A stretch of 64,000 nt of DNA from Flavobacteriaceae bacterium PS02293 (GCA_029960045.1 JASCOV010000006.1:62001-126000), one strand, 5' to 3'; shown: positions 23,807-33,785, counted from the first letter of the stretch. The notes: generated by a model not told the origin, from the sequence alone. Made by a program: numbers and translations.

Positions 23807-24628
23807 ATGAAACTTTTAAAAATATTAAGCTTGCTCGCAATGCCTTTCGTGATGGCTCAGCAAAGCACAAGATTTATTTATCAGGCCACACTAACGCCAG
23901 ATTCTACAAATGTTGAGAAAAAAACAGAATTAGCTTATCTTGATACTGATGGAAAAAAATCTGTTTTCTACGCAGAAAATTCTATGAAAAGAGATTCTGT
24001 GATGGAAAGAATGCGTGCTACGAAAAACTTTGACAGAGCGCAAATGCAGAATTTGAGAAGCAATATGCAATTCGTCGTGGAAAAAGATTTGACAAACCAA
24101 AGCATACTGTACAAATCCAGAATCGGAAGAGATAACTATTCTTATTCAGAAACGCCTGTTTTTGAATGGAAAATCTTACCAGAAACGGTTAAGATTGGAG
24201 ATTATCAAACGCAAAAAGCAGAAGCAAAATTTGGTGGAAGAACTTGGTATGCGTGGTTCACACAACAAATTCCGTTACAGGACGGGCCCTATAAATTTTC
24301 CGGATTGCCTGGATTGATTGTGAAAGTTCAAGATGAGAAAGGCGATTATTCTTTCGATTTGATGCAGACAAAAAAAATAGCAGAGATATATCAACCTCTG
24401 AACCGAGGACAATTTATCACACTTTCCAAATCGAAATATATTGAGATGGAGAAAAAGATACAAAAAGATCCTGCAAGTTTCTACTCTGCGCAAAGATCCG
24501 GTGGCGGAAGAGGGCCAGCTGGCGGCGGTGGAAATCGACCAGGAATGGATCCAAAACAAATGCAGGAATTCCAAAAAAGAATGGAAGCTGAGGCAAAAAG
24601 TAAAAACAATCCAATTGAATTAAAATAA
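23807..24628 (+). CDS. GLPGLI family secreted protein, tandem paralogue
   Basis: A 273-aa protein with a signal peptide (MKLLKILSLLAMPFVMAQ), the signature DGPYKFSGLPGLIVKVQD and the preceding GGRTWYAWFTQQI. A short G-rich stretch (GGGRGPAGGGGNRPG) comes before the end NNPIELK, matching the longer low-complexity tail of its neighbour. Both genes share a promoter region and one terminator and probably arose by tandem duplication. Confidence 0.92.
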   Translation: MKLLKILSLLAMPFVMAQQSTRFIYQATLTPDSTNVEKKTELAYLDTDGKKSVFYAENSMKRDSVMERMRATKNFDRAQMQNLRSNMQFVVEKDLTNQSILYKSRIGRDNYSYSETPVFEWKILPETVKIGDYQTQKAEAKFGGRTWYAWFTQQIPLQDGPYKFSGLPGLIVKVQDEKGDYSFDLMQTKKIAEIYQPLNRGQFITLSKSKYIEMEKKIQKDPASFYSAQRSGGGRGPAGGGGNRPGMDPKQMQEFQKRMEAEAKSKNNPIELK

Positions 24629-24630
24629 AG

Positions 24631-24662
24631 AAAACCGGAAATTAATTTTTCCGGTTTTTTTA
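24631..24662 (+). terminator. Strong terminator after the GLPGLI pair
   Basis: AAAACCGGAAA pairs with TTTCCGGTTTT (24648-24658), followed by T. The A-rich left flank lets it also serve the convergent gene at 24665. Confidence 0.9.
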
Positions 24663-24664
24663 TT

Positions 24665-26425
24665 TTATGATTTTCTGATTTCTTTCACTTCTTCAATCTT
24701 TTCTTTGAAGTAATCTATTTTATGAGGATGCTTTTCAGAGAGTGTCTCGTAAGCTTTGATGGCTTTGGAATAAAGTTTTTGTTCAACGTATAACTTTGCC
24801 AAAGTTTCTGTCATCAAGTGTGAAATATCATCTTTTTTCTCTTTCACAACAAAATTAACTTCATCTTTCAATTGAGAGATTTTTGGATTCTTCTCTATGA
24901 ATTCATCAATTATTTTTTCTTTAACAACTATCGTTTTTTCGATTGCTTCAGACTCTTTTGGTCTGTTAATCTTTAGCCAGCTTTGCCAAGTGTTGATGAA
25001 GGTTCCGACATTGCTATCAACAGTTTCTTTCACATCTGGTTTTTGAAGAATTGCCGGAATTTCTTTTTCTTTTTCTTCAATTTTAGACAGTTCATTTCCG
25101 AAAAATGAAACATTCATTACTGGTCTTTCCGTTTCTAGGATTTGAGATTTTTCTTCTACGATTTGCTTTTCATCAATAATGATTTCTTCTATAACTTGAG
25201 GTTGCGCAATTTTTTCTTCAACTATAACTTTTTCTTTTGGGTTTTCAACTTCTGGAGTTTTACCAATCAACGCGTCTGGTGTATTTGCGGAAAATGACAT
25301 TGGTTTCCATTCAGAAACTGGCTGTACGGTAATTTCTTCTTTTTCATGAATCTGAGTTTCAATTACAGATTCTTCTGGTTTTAAAACTTCAAAAGTCTGA
25401 GTGTTTTCAAAACTGATTTCGTTTTTATCAACGTTTTCATCAATTTTAGATTCTACAACTTCCGTCGGTTTTGAAGCTTCAAAAGATTGTGTGTTTTCAA
25501 AGCTGATTTGACTATCATCAATTTCACTTTCAGGAATTTCAGCAACAACAGGTTCTTTGTATTCAGATTTTGAAACTGACTTTTCTTCCGGCAAAATTTC
25601 TTCTTTTCTAACTTCTTTTTTCGGTGGATTCAGATAGTCCAAATGATTTTTCGGAACAGAGAATTTGACTTGAGGAAGGAAATCTTCAATACCATTAAAG
25701 CTGATATTTCCGGAAGAATCTTCATCCTGAACTTGAGCTTCAACTTTAGCTTCAAGAATTTCCTCTTTAGGAATTTCTAAAATTTCCTCAACATTGATGT
25801 GTTCAGAAATGGTTTCTTCAGAACGATTTTCATCATTTGCAATCAGATTTTCTTTAATCTCAAGATCATCTTTGATTGTGATTATTCCGGATTCTTTAGT
25901 CGCTTCAAGATCTATTTCCTGCGATTTTTCTTCGAGGAAATTTTCTTCGCCTTCATACAACAATCTATTTTTTTCGCCTTCTACCACAATGAATTCAGAA
26001 TTATCCTGACTTTCATTTTCGATAATTTTATCAATATCAAATTTATTCAGAACTACAGATGTATCCTCAATTTCTTCAGGATTTTCTAAAGTTTTTTCGA
26101 TAATATTCTCAGCAGTTGTGGTCTCGTTAGGAACCTGAACTTCAATAACTTGCTCAACAGGTTTTTGAACTGAAATTTCTTCTTTCAGGCTATTTTTTTG
26201 AGAATTAATAAACTGGAAAAGTATCTTTTTATCTGTTGTGTAGGCTGCGGTTTTAGAAAGATTTTCTTTGTAATTTTCTGATTTATAAAGATTAATCCCA
26301 TAAAGATAAAGCGCCCGAATACTTTGTGCATAAGGCATTTTTTCTGATTCGGATTCTAAGATATTCAAATCAGATTCAGTAATTATTTTCGGATTCTTTA
26401 TTAATTCTAAAACTCTAGTATTCAT
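24665..26425 (-). CDS. Glu-rich protein with TPR-like C-terminus
   Basis: The start is set at the ATG at 26425 (MNTRVLELIKNPKIITESDLN), 4 bp after the lptE stop; a frame to 26446 would overlap lptE. The 586-aa product has a helical N-terminus (about 1-75), a long disordered region very rich in E, I, V and K (about 85-480), and an ordered end with one TPR-like helix pair (MTETLAKLYVEQKLYSKAIKAYETLSEKHP). Two copies of ISFENTQ(S/T)FE lie about 30 residues apart. The function is unknown. In relatives a TPR protein commonly follows lptE, which fits an envelope-linked role. Confidence 0.82.
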   Translation of the reverse strand: MNTRVLELIKNPKIITESDLNILESESEKMPYAQSIRALYLYGINLYKSENYKENLSKTAAYTTDKKILFQFINSQKNSLKEEISVQKPVEQVIEVQVPNETTTAENIIEKTLENPEEIEDTSVVLNKFDIDKIIENESQDNSEFIVVEGEKNRLLYEGEENFLEEKSQEIDLEATKESGIITIKDDLEIKENLIANDENRSEETISEHINVEEILEIPKEEILEAKVEAQVQDEDSSGNISFNGIEDFLPQVKFSVPKNHLDYLNPPKKEVRKEEILPEEKSVSKSEYKEPVVAEIPESEIDDSQISFENTQSFEASKPTEVVESKIDENVDKNEISFENTQTFEVLKPEESVIETQIHEKEEITVQPVSEWKPMSFSANTPDALIGKTPEVENPKEKVIVEEKIAQPQVIEEIIIDEKQIVEEKSQILETERPVMNVSFFGNELSKIEEKEKEIPAILQKPDVKETVDSNVGTFINTWQSWLKINRPKESEAIEKTIVVKEKIIDEFIEKNPKISQLKDEVNFVVKEKKDDISHLMTETLAKLYVEQKLYSKAIKAYETLSEKHPHKIDYFKEKIEEVKEIRKS

Positions 26426-26429
26426 ACAT

Positions 26430-26948
26430 TTACCAATTGGCGACAATGTCGTTATAAATTTTGTTGATGATCCTTTCGTTCACAATTCTTACTTGTGCAG
26501 TTTCTATCGTATTGATATCCAAATCGCTATTGAAAACTGCTTCATCACTGTAAGTTCTGTCAAAACTCAACTTTGGATCTACGCTGTTTTCGTAATGGAC
26601 TTTTATCGTGATGGTCAATTTGTTTTGCAATGCTTCAATCGTGCTTCCGGCAGCTGTAGTCGTAGAAGCACCAATACTGGTCGGCGTGATATTGTAATCA
26701 CTAATTTCTCCTTCTATCAAAAGATCCGGTTTTTCAATCGCACCTTTCAAAGTCGTTCTCTGCAAAAATCGATTTTGCAATGCAACAGTGAATTCCTGGC
26801 TCAAACTTGGAAGGTTGTTCGCAGCATTATTCGGAAACGTATTGATTTTCACCGTTTTCATTTCAGGACTGAGAGACGATCCTGTGAAAGAATAACAAGA
26901 TGTTAAAAATAATAAAAGCAGTAAAGAGACTCCTAAACGGATTTTCAT
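26430..26948 (-). CDS. lptE: LptE-family outer-membrane LPS assembly lipoprotein
   Basis: A 172-aa lipoprotein with lipobox LFLTSCYSF, Cys about residue 18. The LptE pattern follows: MKTVKINTFPNNAANNLPSLSQEFTVALQNRFLQRTTL and later LLIEGEISDYNITPTSIGAS. LptE plugs LptD and helps insert LPS in the outer membrane. Its place directly after the sigma-54 activator and a membrane protein is an arrangement I recall from other flavobacteria. It is co-transcribed with its neighbours (2 bp and 4 bp gaps). Confidence 0.9.
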   Translation of the reverse strand: MKIRLGVSLLLLLFLTSCYSFTGSSLSPEMKTVKINTFPNNAANNLPSLSQEFTVALQNRFLQRTTLKGAIEKPDLLIEGEISDYNITPTSIGASTTTAAGSTIEALQNKLTITIKVHYENSVDPKLSFDRTYSDEAVFNSDLDINTIETAQVRIVNERIINKIYNDIVANW

Positions 26949-26950
26949 AA

Positions 26951-27640
26951 TTAAATTTTTTGACCAATTTCTGTGATGTCGTCATATTCGATCTGTGCAA
27001 GACCATCTTTGAAAGCGAAATAATGGGATACATACAAAAAAGGAATTGTTAAAATCAATCCAATAAAACAAGCAATGATCCCCAATTGAGAAAGAAAACT
27101 TGCTACTATCGAAAAGAAAAGAATCTGTAACAAATTGCCTTTTGTCATTACTTTCGAAATATTCCAAGCAGTTTTCACATCCTTTATATTTTTGAATGTA
27201 ATGAGTGCCGGAATGTAAAATGCCTGTAGTAAAAAATAGATTATTGCAATGTAAACTACCACAAAATAAACGACGCCAATACCACCAACCAAACCAGAAA
27301 CGGTCTCATTAACTCCTGCAAAAAGCCCGAAAAAAGCGAAAGGAATAAAAATAAGAAAAAACGCCCCAATCATATAAAGTTGAAACATAAAATAAGGCAT
27401 AAAATCATCAAAATTAAAAACCTCATCAGCTTTTACAGGAATACCTTTATCCAATTTGTAACATACTTTATAAAAATTCCCGATCGCCATTATTCCGCAA
27501 AAAGGAATAATTCCTAATATCATTGCAAAAATAAAAGCCAATAATATGGTTCCGAAATCTTTTTTCATCAAGTCTATGGCTTGCGAAATATAGTCTCCCA
27601 ATTTGAAATTGACTGGTCTTGGTTTTAGTTGAGCTTGCAT
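26951..27640 (-). CDS. Membrane protein, DUF4013-like
   Basis: A 229-aa integral membrane protein with about six hydrophobic segments. The layout, a cytoplasmic start (DYISQAIDLMKKDFGTILLAF), paired membrane helices and a late region NIKDVKTAWNISKVMTKGNLLQIL, resembles the DUF4013 group of small channel- or scaffold-like proteins. No function is established. It lies 2 bp after the sigma-54 activator and 2 bp before lptE. Confidence 0.78.
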   Translation of the reverse strand: MQAQLKPRPVNFKLGDYISQAIDLMKKDFGTILLAFIFAMILGIIPFCGIMAIGNFYKVCYKLDKGIPVKADEVFNFDDFMPYFMFQLYMIGAFFLIFIPFAFFGLFAGVNETVSGLVGGIGVVYFVVVYIAIIYFLLQAFYIPALITFKNIKDVKTAWNISKVMTKGNLLQILFFSIVASFLSQLGIIACFIGLILTIPFLYVSHYFAFKDGLAQIEYDDITEIGQKI

Positions 27641-27642
27641 TT

Positions 27643-28941
27643 TTATTCTTCTAAGTTATATTGTTTTATTTTCCTGTAAAGCGTTCGCTGGGAAATTCCC
27701 AATTCGTCAGCCGCTCTGTTTCTTCTGCCTTTGTGTTTTTCTAATGCTTTGATAATCAAATCTTTTTCGTTGTTTTGCAGCGAAAGAGATTCTGGTCTGC
27801 TTTCTTCCAATTCAATATCTTCTACATCGTTGTAATGATGATCTTCGTTTTCAGAAACAATTGTTGGGTGATGAATCTGGTTCTGATTACTTTGATTATT
27901 TTCAAAATAAAGTAAAGAATTTGGACTCGCAGTTTGTTGTGTTTCAGGGGTGTAAATTCTATTAATAAGATTTTTTTCCTGCAAACTAAGATCTGTATTT
28001 CCTTTATTTTTTATCAGTTCCGAAGTTAAGGATTTTAAATCATTAATGTCACTTCGCATATCGAAGAGGATTTTGTACATAATATCTCTCTCCGAACTGA
28101 AATCCGAACCTTGATTTCCTCCCAAATTATTCTTCTGAACCACAGCAGGAAGATTCGCATTCATAGGAATGTACTCTGCCAGTTTTGTCGAATTGACTTC
28201 TCGGTTTTGCTCAACAACAGTCATTTGTTCAACTAGATTTCTGAGTTGACGAACGTTTCCTGGGAAAGCATAATTTTCCAAGTAAGAAACTGCATCATCG
28301 GTCAGTTTCAGTTCAGGCATTCTGTATTTCTCAGCAAAATCTATCGCAAACTTTCTGAACAACAAATGAATGTCGCCTTTTCTCTCACGAAGAGCTGGCA
28401 TATCAATCTGAACCGTATTCAAACGATAATACAAATCTTCACGGAAACGGTTGTCGCCGATTGCCTTCATCATATTCACATTGGTTGCTGCAACGATTCT
28501 TACATTTGTTTTTTGAACTTGAGAAGAACCGACTTTCATAAATTCGCCACTTTCAAGAACTCTTAATAAACGAACTTGAGTCTGAAGAGGTAATTCTCCA
28601 ACTTCATCAAGGAAAATTGTTCCGCCATCTGCCACTTCGAAGTAGCCTTTTCTGGTAGAAGTAGCGCCTGTAAACGCTCCTTTCTCGTGACCAAAAAGTT
28701 CGGAATCAATTGTTCCTTCTGGTATTGCGCCACAGTTTACGACAATGTATGGTTGATGTTTTCTTCTGGATTCGCCGTGGATTATTTTTGGGATAAATTC
28801 TTTCCCAACACCACTTTCTCCCATTACTAAAACTGAAATATCTGTTGGCGCTACCTGAATTGCTTTTTCTAAAGCTCTGTTAAGTGCGGGAAAATTCCCA
28901 ATAATTCCGAAGCGTGCTTTTATGGATTGTAAGTCTGCCAT
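27643..28941 (-). CDS. Sigma-54-dependent transcription activator without receiver domain
   Basis: A 432-aa AAA+ enhancer-binding protein. Walker A GESGVGKE (41-48), the sigma-54 contact loop GAFTGA (88-93), Walker B GGTIFLDEVGEL and the sensor region FREDLYYRLN are all present. A long variable linker follows, then a Fis-type helix-turn-helix (about 390-430, RRNRAADELGISQRTLYRKIKQY). There is no N-terminal receiver or sensor domain, so control must come by expression or a partner protein. It heads the operon with the membrane protein and lptE. Confidence 0.93.
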   Translation of the reverse strand: MADLQSIKARFGIIGNFPALNRALEKAIQVAPTDISVLVMGESGVGKEFIPKIIHGESRRKHQPYIVVNCGAIPEGTIDSELFGHEKGAFTGATSTRKGYFEVADGGTIFLDEVGELPLQTQVRLLRVLESGEFMKVGSSQVQKTNVRIVAATNVNMMKAIGDNRFREDLYYRLNTVQIDMPALRERKGDIHLLFRKFAIDFAEKYRMPELKLTDDAVSYLENYAFPGNVRQLRNLVEQMTVVEQNREVNSTKLAEYIPMNANLPAVVQKNNLGGNQGSDFSSERDIMYKILFDMRSDINDLKSLTSELIKNKGNTDLSLQEKNLINRIYTPETQQTASPNSLLYFENNQSNQNQIHHPTIVSENEDHHYNDVEDIELEESRPESLSLQNNEKDLIIKALEKHKGRRNRAADELGISQRTLYRKIKQYNLEE

Positions 28942-28981
28942 TTTTTTTGATTAAATGATTAAAAAATTAAATGATTAAAAT

Positions 28982-29779
28982 CTACAGTTCAGCAATTTGA
29001 ACTCTGTAAATTTTGTTGAAATGATGGGTGTAACCATCTTTCATTGTTTTGCCTTCGTCATAAGACTTCAAGGCAAGACTTTTCAAATCCAAATAATCTT
29101 TATTTCTAATTTTAGAAACTTTGCTTCTAAAATATATATTTTCTGCAAAATCGTAAACTTTGCTTTGTTTCTCGAAGTTTTCTAAGGCTTTATCATATTT
29201 CCCATTTTCGAAATATGTAACACCTAATTGATAATAATCGTAAAGTCCAAAATGATAATCTTTAGTTTTGAAAAGATTTTCCAGAATCTGAATTGCTTTA
29301 TCTTTTTGACCTAAAGCACTGAAACAAATTGCTTTTGCAACGTATAAATTATAGTCTCCATTTTTGGAATAACCTATATTTCCCGGTCTGTACTTTTCAA
29401 GTTTGTCAAAATCTTCAATTGCACCTTTGTAATCTCTCAGAAATTGATACTTGCACCAGCCTCTGTAATCCAGATGTTCGTTAGGATTAAGTTCTACAGC
29501 TTTGTCAATTAACTTTTTCCAAGTAACGAAATCGCCTCTTTTGAGATAGGGAACAGCTTTTTCAGAATAGGCATAATCGTAATTTGGGCAAATTTCTATT
29601 GCTTTATCAAATGCCATTTGAGACAATGCAAAACCTTGTCTTTCTCCAGCCTGAGCAGAAATTTCACAGGCTTTTTTGCAGTTTTCGTCCGTGAAAATAC
29701 TGCAGTTGACCTGTGCGGAAATTTGAGAATAAACCGCAAGGAAAATTAAACTAAGATAATATTTCTGAAACCTTTCCAT
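28982..29779 (-). CDS. Secreted TPR-repeat protein
   Basis: A 265-aa protein with a signal peptide (MERFQKYYLSLIFLAVYSQISAQ). Several TPR helix pairs are visible (FALSQMAFDKAIEICPNYDYAYSEKAV, AKAICFSALGQKDKAIQILENLF, YYQLGVTYFENGKYDKALENFEK). The Cys-rich stretch after the signal (CSIFTDENCKKACE) might form disulfides. It resembles the TPR proteins at 15732-17381 in layout. Its start overlaps the end of the upstream lipoprotein gene by 29 bp, so both are translated from one mRNA. Confidence 0.88.
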   Translation of the reverse strand: MERFQKYYLSLIFLAVYSQISAQVNCSIFTDENCKKACEISAQAGERQGFALSQMAFDKAIEICPNYDYAYSEKAVPYLKRGDFVTWKKLIDKAVELNPNEHLDYRGWCKYQFLRDYKGAIEDFDKLEKYRPGNIGYSKNGDYNLYVAKAICFSALGQKDKAIQILENLFKTKDYHFGLYDYYQLGVTYFENGKYDKALENFEKQSKVYDFAENIYFRSKVSKIRNKDYLDLKSLALKSYDEGKTMKDGYTHHFNKIYRVQIAEL

Positions 29780-30257
29780 CGGTAATTTTGTAGGTTAAAT
29801 ATTGGTAATAATCAAATTTTCTTCCTTCAAATTCTTTGGGAATCCAGCCGTTTAAAGATTTTGTGAAATTCAGAAGTCTATCGACTAAATCTTTATTAAG
29901 ACTTTGTTCCTGATAATTTTCATTCATTTGCTGAACACGGAACAATCCTGTTTTTCCTTCACAATTGATAACAAAACGAATTGTGACGTATCCATTTATT
30001 TTTTTTGAAGAAGATAAATTTAACTTTTCTAATTCCCGAACAATTGCAATCTTTTCGCCTTTGTATTGAAAACCCTCTGAGTCATTATAATACTGAATTC
30101 CATAATCCTTGTCCATACATCTTTTAAAATCGGGATTGTCTATATTTTTATCAAAGACAATATCTCCAACTTGGTTTGGATAGACGGTTACAGTTTTTTC
30201 AGATTGGCAACTGAAAAGTATTGGTAAAAGAAATAATATGTGAAAAATGTTCTTCAT
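29751..30257 (-). CDS. Lipoprotein with a TonB-C-like domain
   Basis: A 168-aa lipoprotein with lipobox LLPILFSCQSEK, Cys about residue 17. The second half (GYVTIRFVINCEGKTGLFRVQQM, then LLNFTKSLNGWIPKEFEGRKFDYYQYLTYKI) has the strand pattern of the small TonB C-terminal domain. It has no proline-rich spacer or membrane anchor for coupling to ExbBD, so a true TonB function is unlikely. It is the first gene of a two-gene unit with the TPR protein. Confidence 0.8.
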   Translation of the reverse strand: MKNIFHILFLLPILFSCQSEKTVTVYPNQVGDIVFDKNIDNPDFKRCMDKDYGIQYYNDSEGFQYKGEKIAIVRELEKLNLSSSKKINGYVTIRFVINCEGKTGLFRVQQMNENYQEQSLNKDLVDRLLNFTKSLNGWIPKEFEGRKFDYYQYLTYKITDGKVSEILS

Positions 30258-30279
30258 AGATGTTTACCTCTTGATACTT

Positions 30280-31410
30280 TTAGATTTTATTTTCTTCTAA
30301 AATTTTAATAAAATCTTCTTTGCTCGGTAAAATTGTCAAGTATTTACTTGCGAAAATCTGTTCATTATCTTCTGGTAATGTATATTTTACCAATGCTTCA
30401 CTTTTGTCTTGACAAAGAATGATTCCGATGGTTTTATTTTCTTCTTCCAAACGAACTTCACGGTCGTAATAATTGACATACATCTGCATTTGACCAATGT
30501 CTTGGTGTTTTAGTTCTCCAATTTTTAAGTCAATTAGAACAAAACATTTCAGAATTCTGTTGTAAAAAACCAAATCTATTTTGAAATGTTTCTCGTCAAA
30601 AGTAATTCGGTTTTGTCTTGCTACAAAAGTAAAACCTGTTCCCAATTCCAACAGAAAATGCTCAAGCTTATCAATCAAACCACTTTCTAAATCGTTTTCG
30701 GAATAGCTTGATTTTTCTGATAAACCGAGAAATTCCAAAATGTAAGGGTCTTTGATAATGTCTTTTGGTTTTTCGAAAATTTGACCCTTTTCGGAAAGCT
30801 GAAGAATCTCTTCTTTGTTTTTGCTTAAAGATAATCGTGAATACAATGCAGAATCGTATTGACGTTGCAATTCCCGTAAACTCCAATTATTTTTAAATGA
30901 TTCAATCTCATAGAATTTTCTTTCATTTAAATCTTTGATTCTCATCAATTTGAGATAATGCGACCAAGAGAGATTGAAATTGACAGACAGTGTATGTCTT
31001 TTTTCAACTTGTTGACTATCTGTGTTTTGAAATTCAGCAAACAGTGTCTGCGTTTTTGTATCATTTAAAATCGTCAAAGGTGTTGACGAAATTTGGTCTT
31101 GAGAATTCGTCAACACTGTTGACGAATTTTGTTCATAATAGGTTTTATAGAAAAATCTCATTCTGTCTAAATTTTCTACCGAAAACCCTTTTCCAAACTT
31201 TTCCGTTAAATGAAAAGACAAATCCTTAAGCAAAGCTTTTCCATACTCGGCGCGGTTTTTGCCATTTTGCTCATCTTCCACAATCATTCTTCCGATTTCA
31301 AAATAAGTCAAAACCATTGCTTGATTTACAGCAACCGCGACTTTTTTTCTGGCATTTTCTAATAATGCAGAAATATTTTGAAGAAGTTCTTTGGATTGCA
31401 GATTACTCAT
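30280..31410 (-). CDS. YhcG-type PDDEXK nuclease domain protein (DUF1016)
   Basis: A 376-aa cytoplasmic protein. The N-terminal DUF1016 helical domain (ARKKVAVAVNQAMVLTYFEIGRMIVEDE, LSWSHYLKLMRIKDLNERKFYEIES) is followed by the PDDEXK nuclease fold (FTFVARQNRITFDEKHFKIDLVFYNRILKCFVLIDLKIG, with D, then D-x-K). It is intact. A low-complexity insert (about 95-140) contains three copies of the 10-mer TGTTGACGAA in alternating orientation at the DNA level. Members of this family are often mobile or sit next to restriction genes, but none are here. It starts 21 bp after miaB ends. Confidence 0.88.
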   Translation of the reverse strand: MSNLQSKELLQNISALLENARKKVAVAVNQAMVLTYFEIGRMIVEDEQNGKNRAEYGKALLKDLSFHLTEKFGKGFSVENLDRMRFFYKTYYEQNSSTVLTNSQDQISSTPLTILNDTKTQTLFAEFQNTDSQQVEKRHTLSVNFNLSWSHYLKLMRIKDLNERKFYEIESFKNNWSLRELQRQYDSALYSRLSLSKNKEEILQLSEKGQIFEKPKDIIKDPYILEFLGLSEKSSYSENDLESGLIDKLEHFLLELGTGFTFVARQNRITFDEKHFKIDLVFYNRILKCFVLIDLKIGELKHQDIGQMQMYVNYYDREVRLEEENKTIGIILCQDKSEALVKYTLPEDNEQIFASKYLTILPSKEDFIKILEENKI

Positions 31411-31431
31411 TGTTTGAAATGAAGTTTGGAT

Positions 31432-32865
31432 TTAAACCGTTTCCCCCAAAAGCGTTCCCTGCGTATTGCCGTGAACAAAAACAGACACAATGTCGCCCAA
31501 TTTCTGTCCTTCCAATTTATCAAAAACACAAACTGCATTTTGAGAATTTCTTCCTTTCCACTGGTTTTGGTTCTTTTTGGAAGTGCCTTCGATTAGGATT
31601 TCGTGAACTCTGCCAACGTAACCTTCCATTCTTTTTCGGGAAAGTTCGCCTTGTAAAGCAATCACTTCTGCCAAACGTCTTTGCTTCACATCTGCAGGAA
31701 TATCGTCTTCCAGCTTCTTGTGAGCCGGTGTTCCTGGCCTTGTAGAATAAGAGAACATATAACCGTAATCGTATTCTACTTCTCGCATCAGGCTCATCGT
31801 CAATTGATGGTCTTCTTCAGTTTCCGTACAAAAACCGATAATCATATCTTGTGAAAATGAAATGTCAGGAACGATTTCTTTTCCTTTTTTAATTAAATCC
31901 AAATATTCCTGACGCGTGTGCTGACGATTCATCAACTGAAGGATTCTGTCGCTTCCGCTTTGAACAGGAAGATGTACATAATTACAAATATTATCGTGTT
32001 TTGCAATCATTCTGAAAACCTGTTCCGTCATCTCGTGTGGATTGGAGGTTGAGAATCTGATTCTCATCTGCGGAACTGCAACTGCAACCATATCAAGCAA
32101 CTGAGCGAAATTAACGGCTGTCAATTTCTGCATCTCGGATGCTTTAGCGAAATCCTTTTTCGGACCACCTCCATACCAAAGATATGAGTCAACGTTTTGA
32201 CCAAGAAGTGTAATTTCTTTATAGCCATTTTCCCAAAGACTCTTGCATTCCTCAATAATAGAATGTGGGTCACGGCTTCTCTCACGACCTCTCGTAAATG
32301 GAACGACGCAGAAAGTACACATATTATCACAACCTCTCGTTATCGTCACAAAAGCTGTAACGCCATTTCCTCCCAAACGAACAGGATTGATGTCGGCGTA
32401 AGTTTCTTCTTTCGAAAGAATGACGTTGATTGCATCTCTGCCGTCATCGGTTTCTTTAAGAAGGTTTGGAAGGTCTCTATAAGCATCGGGACCAACCACT
32501 AAATCAACGAGTTGTTCTTCGTCTAGAAATTTAGTTTTTAATCTTTCTGCCATACAACCCAAAACGCCAACCGTCATATTGGGACGTTCCTTTTTGAGGT
32601 TTTTGAATTGAGCCAAACGCATTCTCACGGTTTGCTCTGCTTTTTCACGAATCGAACAAGTATTTAAAAGAATCAAATCTGCTTCTTCTACTTTCAAAGT
32701 TGTGTTGTAGCCTTGCTCGTTGAGAATAGATGCAACAATTTCGGAATCTGAGAAATTCATCTGACAGCCGTAGCTTTCCAGAAACAATTTTTTGCCATTT
32801 CCCGGTTTTTCTGCGATGGCGAATGCTTCTCCTTGTTTGGTCTCGTCTATATATTTTTCCTGCAC
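31432..32865 (-). CDS. miaB: tRNA methylthiotransferase MiaB
   Basis: A 477-aa radical-SAM enzyme that adds a methylthio group to i6A37 of tRNAs. It has the N-terminal UPF0004 domain with its cluster cysteines ([35 protein letters not shown]), the radical-SAM motif [11 protein letters not shown] (CxxxCxxC) and a C-terminal TRAM domain ([19 protein letters not shown]). Full length and intact. A TATCTTTG -7 box lies at 32911-32918. Confidence 0.97.
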   Translation of the reverse strand: MQEKYIDETKQGEAFAIAEKPGNGKKLFLESYGCQMNFSDSEIVASILNEQGYNTTLKVEEADLILLNTCSIREKAEQTVRMRLAQFKNLKKERPNMTVGVLGCMAERLKTKFLDEEQLVDLVVGPDAYRDLPNLLKETDDGRDAINVILSKEETYADINPVRLGGNGVTAFVTITRGCDNMCTFCVVPFTRGRERSRDPHSIIEECKSLWENGYKEITLLGQNVDSYLWYGGGPKKDFAKASEMQKLTAVNFAQLLDMVAVAVPQMRIRFSTSNPHEMTEQVFRMIAKHDNICNYVHLPVQSGSDRILQLMNRQHTRQEYLDLIKKGKEIVPDISFSQDMIIGFCTETEEDHQLTMSLMREVEYDYGYMFSYSTRPGTPAHKKLEDDIPADVKQRRLAEVIALQGELSRKRMEGYVGRVHEILIEGTSKKNQNQWKGRNSQNAVCVFDKLEGQKLGDIVSVFVHGNTQGTLLGETV

Positions 32866-32910
32866 TTTAATTAAATTTTAAATCTTGAATTTTAAATTCA
32901 AAACTGGATG

Positions 32911-32918
32911 CAAAGATA
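32911..32918 (-). promoter_or_regulatory. -7 element of the miaB promoter
   Basis: TATCTTTG on the minus strand is a perfect TAnnTTTG, 46 bp before the miaB ATG. The -33 box is not clear. Confidence 0.5.
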
Positions 32919-33016
32919 CAAAATATTGTGACAGAATGGCAGTGGATAATTGAAACAGATTAATTCTATCAGGTAGAAACATAGGATTCTAAAATAGAAA
33001 TTATGTTAGATAAATT

Positions 33017-33760
33017 TTAATATTCGATATCTGTTGTGGCTCTAAGTGTTAATCTGAATCGAAAATCTATGGGTTGACCATTGATGGTAGCTGGTGTCCA
33101 TTTTTTCTTCATTCCTTTAAAAGTCAGAAGGATCATTCTATCAAATTCGTCAAGTCCTGTTTTTTTTGTCAAGATAATATCTTCCAGTTTTCCTTCTTTA
33201 TTAATTGTAAATTCTGTCTCAACAGTAAAAATATCGTTCCAACTAAATCTTCTTAAGTCTAACCTGGCAACAAGTTCCTTACGAAAATGATCAAGATGAT
33301 CTTTTCCATAATTGTTATAAACAGGGCCATTGAAAAGAGGGTAATAACCTTCTCGGTAATTATTAAAAAAATCATCTGGAAAAATGATAAATCTTGCCAC
33401 TGCACTTTGATTATTACCATCTGCCGATGCAGGTTTCCATCCTTTTTGATATTTCGCAACTTCTCTTGCAAGATTATAAGCACATTTGTTTGCTTCTACA
33501 ACTTTCGGGTTAAGATCTCTGATAAATTGTATAGAAGAATCAGGTTTGATTAACACACTGAACTGATAAATCTCTTGCTTGTTTGAACAAGGTTGTAATT
33601 TTTTTTCGATGATAATATCATGAAAATCCTTATAATAACCTACATATCCCCCTTCATAAGGTATTTGATTCTCAGGGTATTTTTGTAAAATTTCGGTTTG
33701 TGAATTTGCTACAGAAAAATGGAATAAAAAAACTACTATTAAGATCAGTTTTGTTTTCAT
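33017..33760 (-). CDS. Secreted protein with TonB-C-like domain
   Basis: A 247-aa protein with a signal peptide (MKTKLILIVVFLFHFSVANSQ). The C-terminal third (FTVETEFTINKEGKLEDIILTKKTGLDEFDRMILLTFKGMKKKWTPATINGQPIDFRFRLTLRA) is the TonB_C-like fold seen in many flavobacterial secreted proteins, and an earlier, less regular copy occurs around 65-110 (IYQFSVLIKPDSSIQF to KGWKPASADGNNQ). There is no membrane anchor or proline spacer. Function unknown. The related small gene at 33786 lies 25 bp upstream. Confidence 0.85.
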   Translation of the reverse strand: MKTKLILIVVFLFHFSVANSQTEILQKYPENQIPYEGGYVGYYKDFHDIIIEKKLQPCSNKQEIYQFSVLIKPDSSIQFIRDLNPKVVEANKCAYNLAREVAKYQKGWKPASADGNNQSAVARFIIFPDDFFNNYREGYYPLFNGPVYNNYGKDHLDHFRKELVARLDLRRFSWNDIFTVETEFTINKEGKLEDIILTKKTGLDEFDRMILLTFKGMKKKWTPATINGQPIDFRFRLTLRATTDIEY

Positions 33761-33785
33761 TGTTGGAAAGTTTTTAGTTTTAAAA

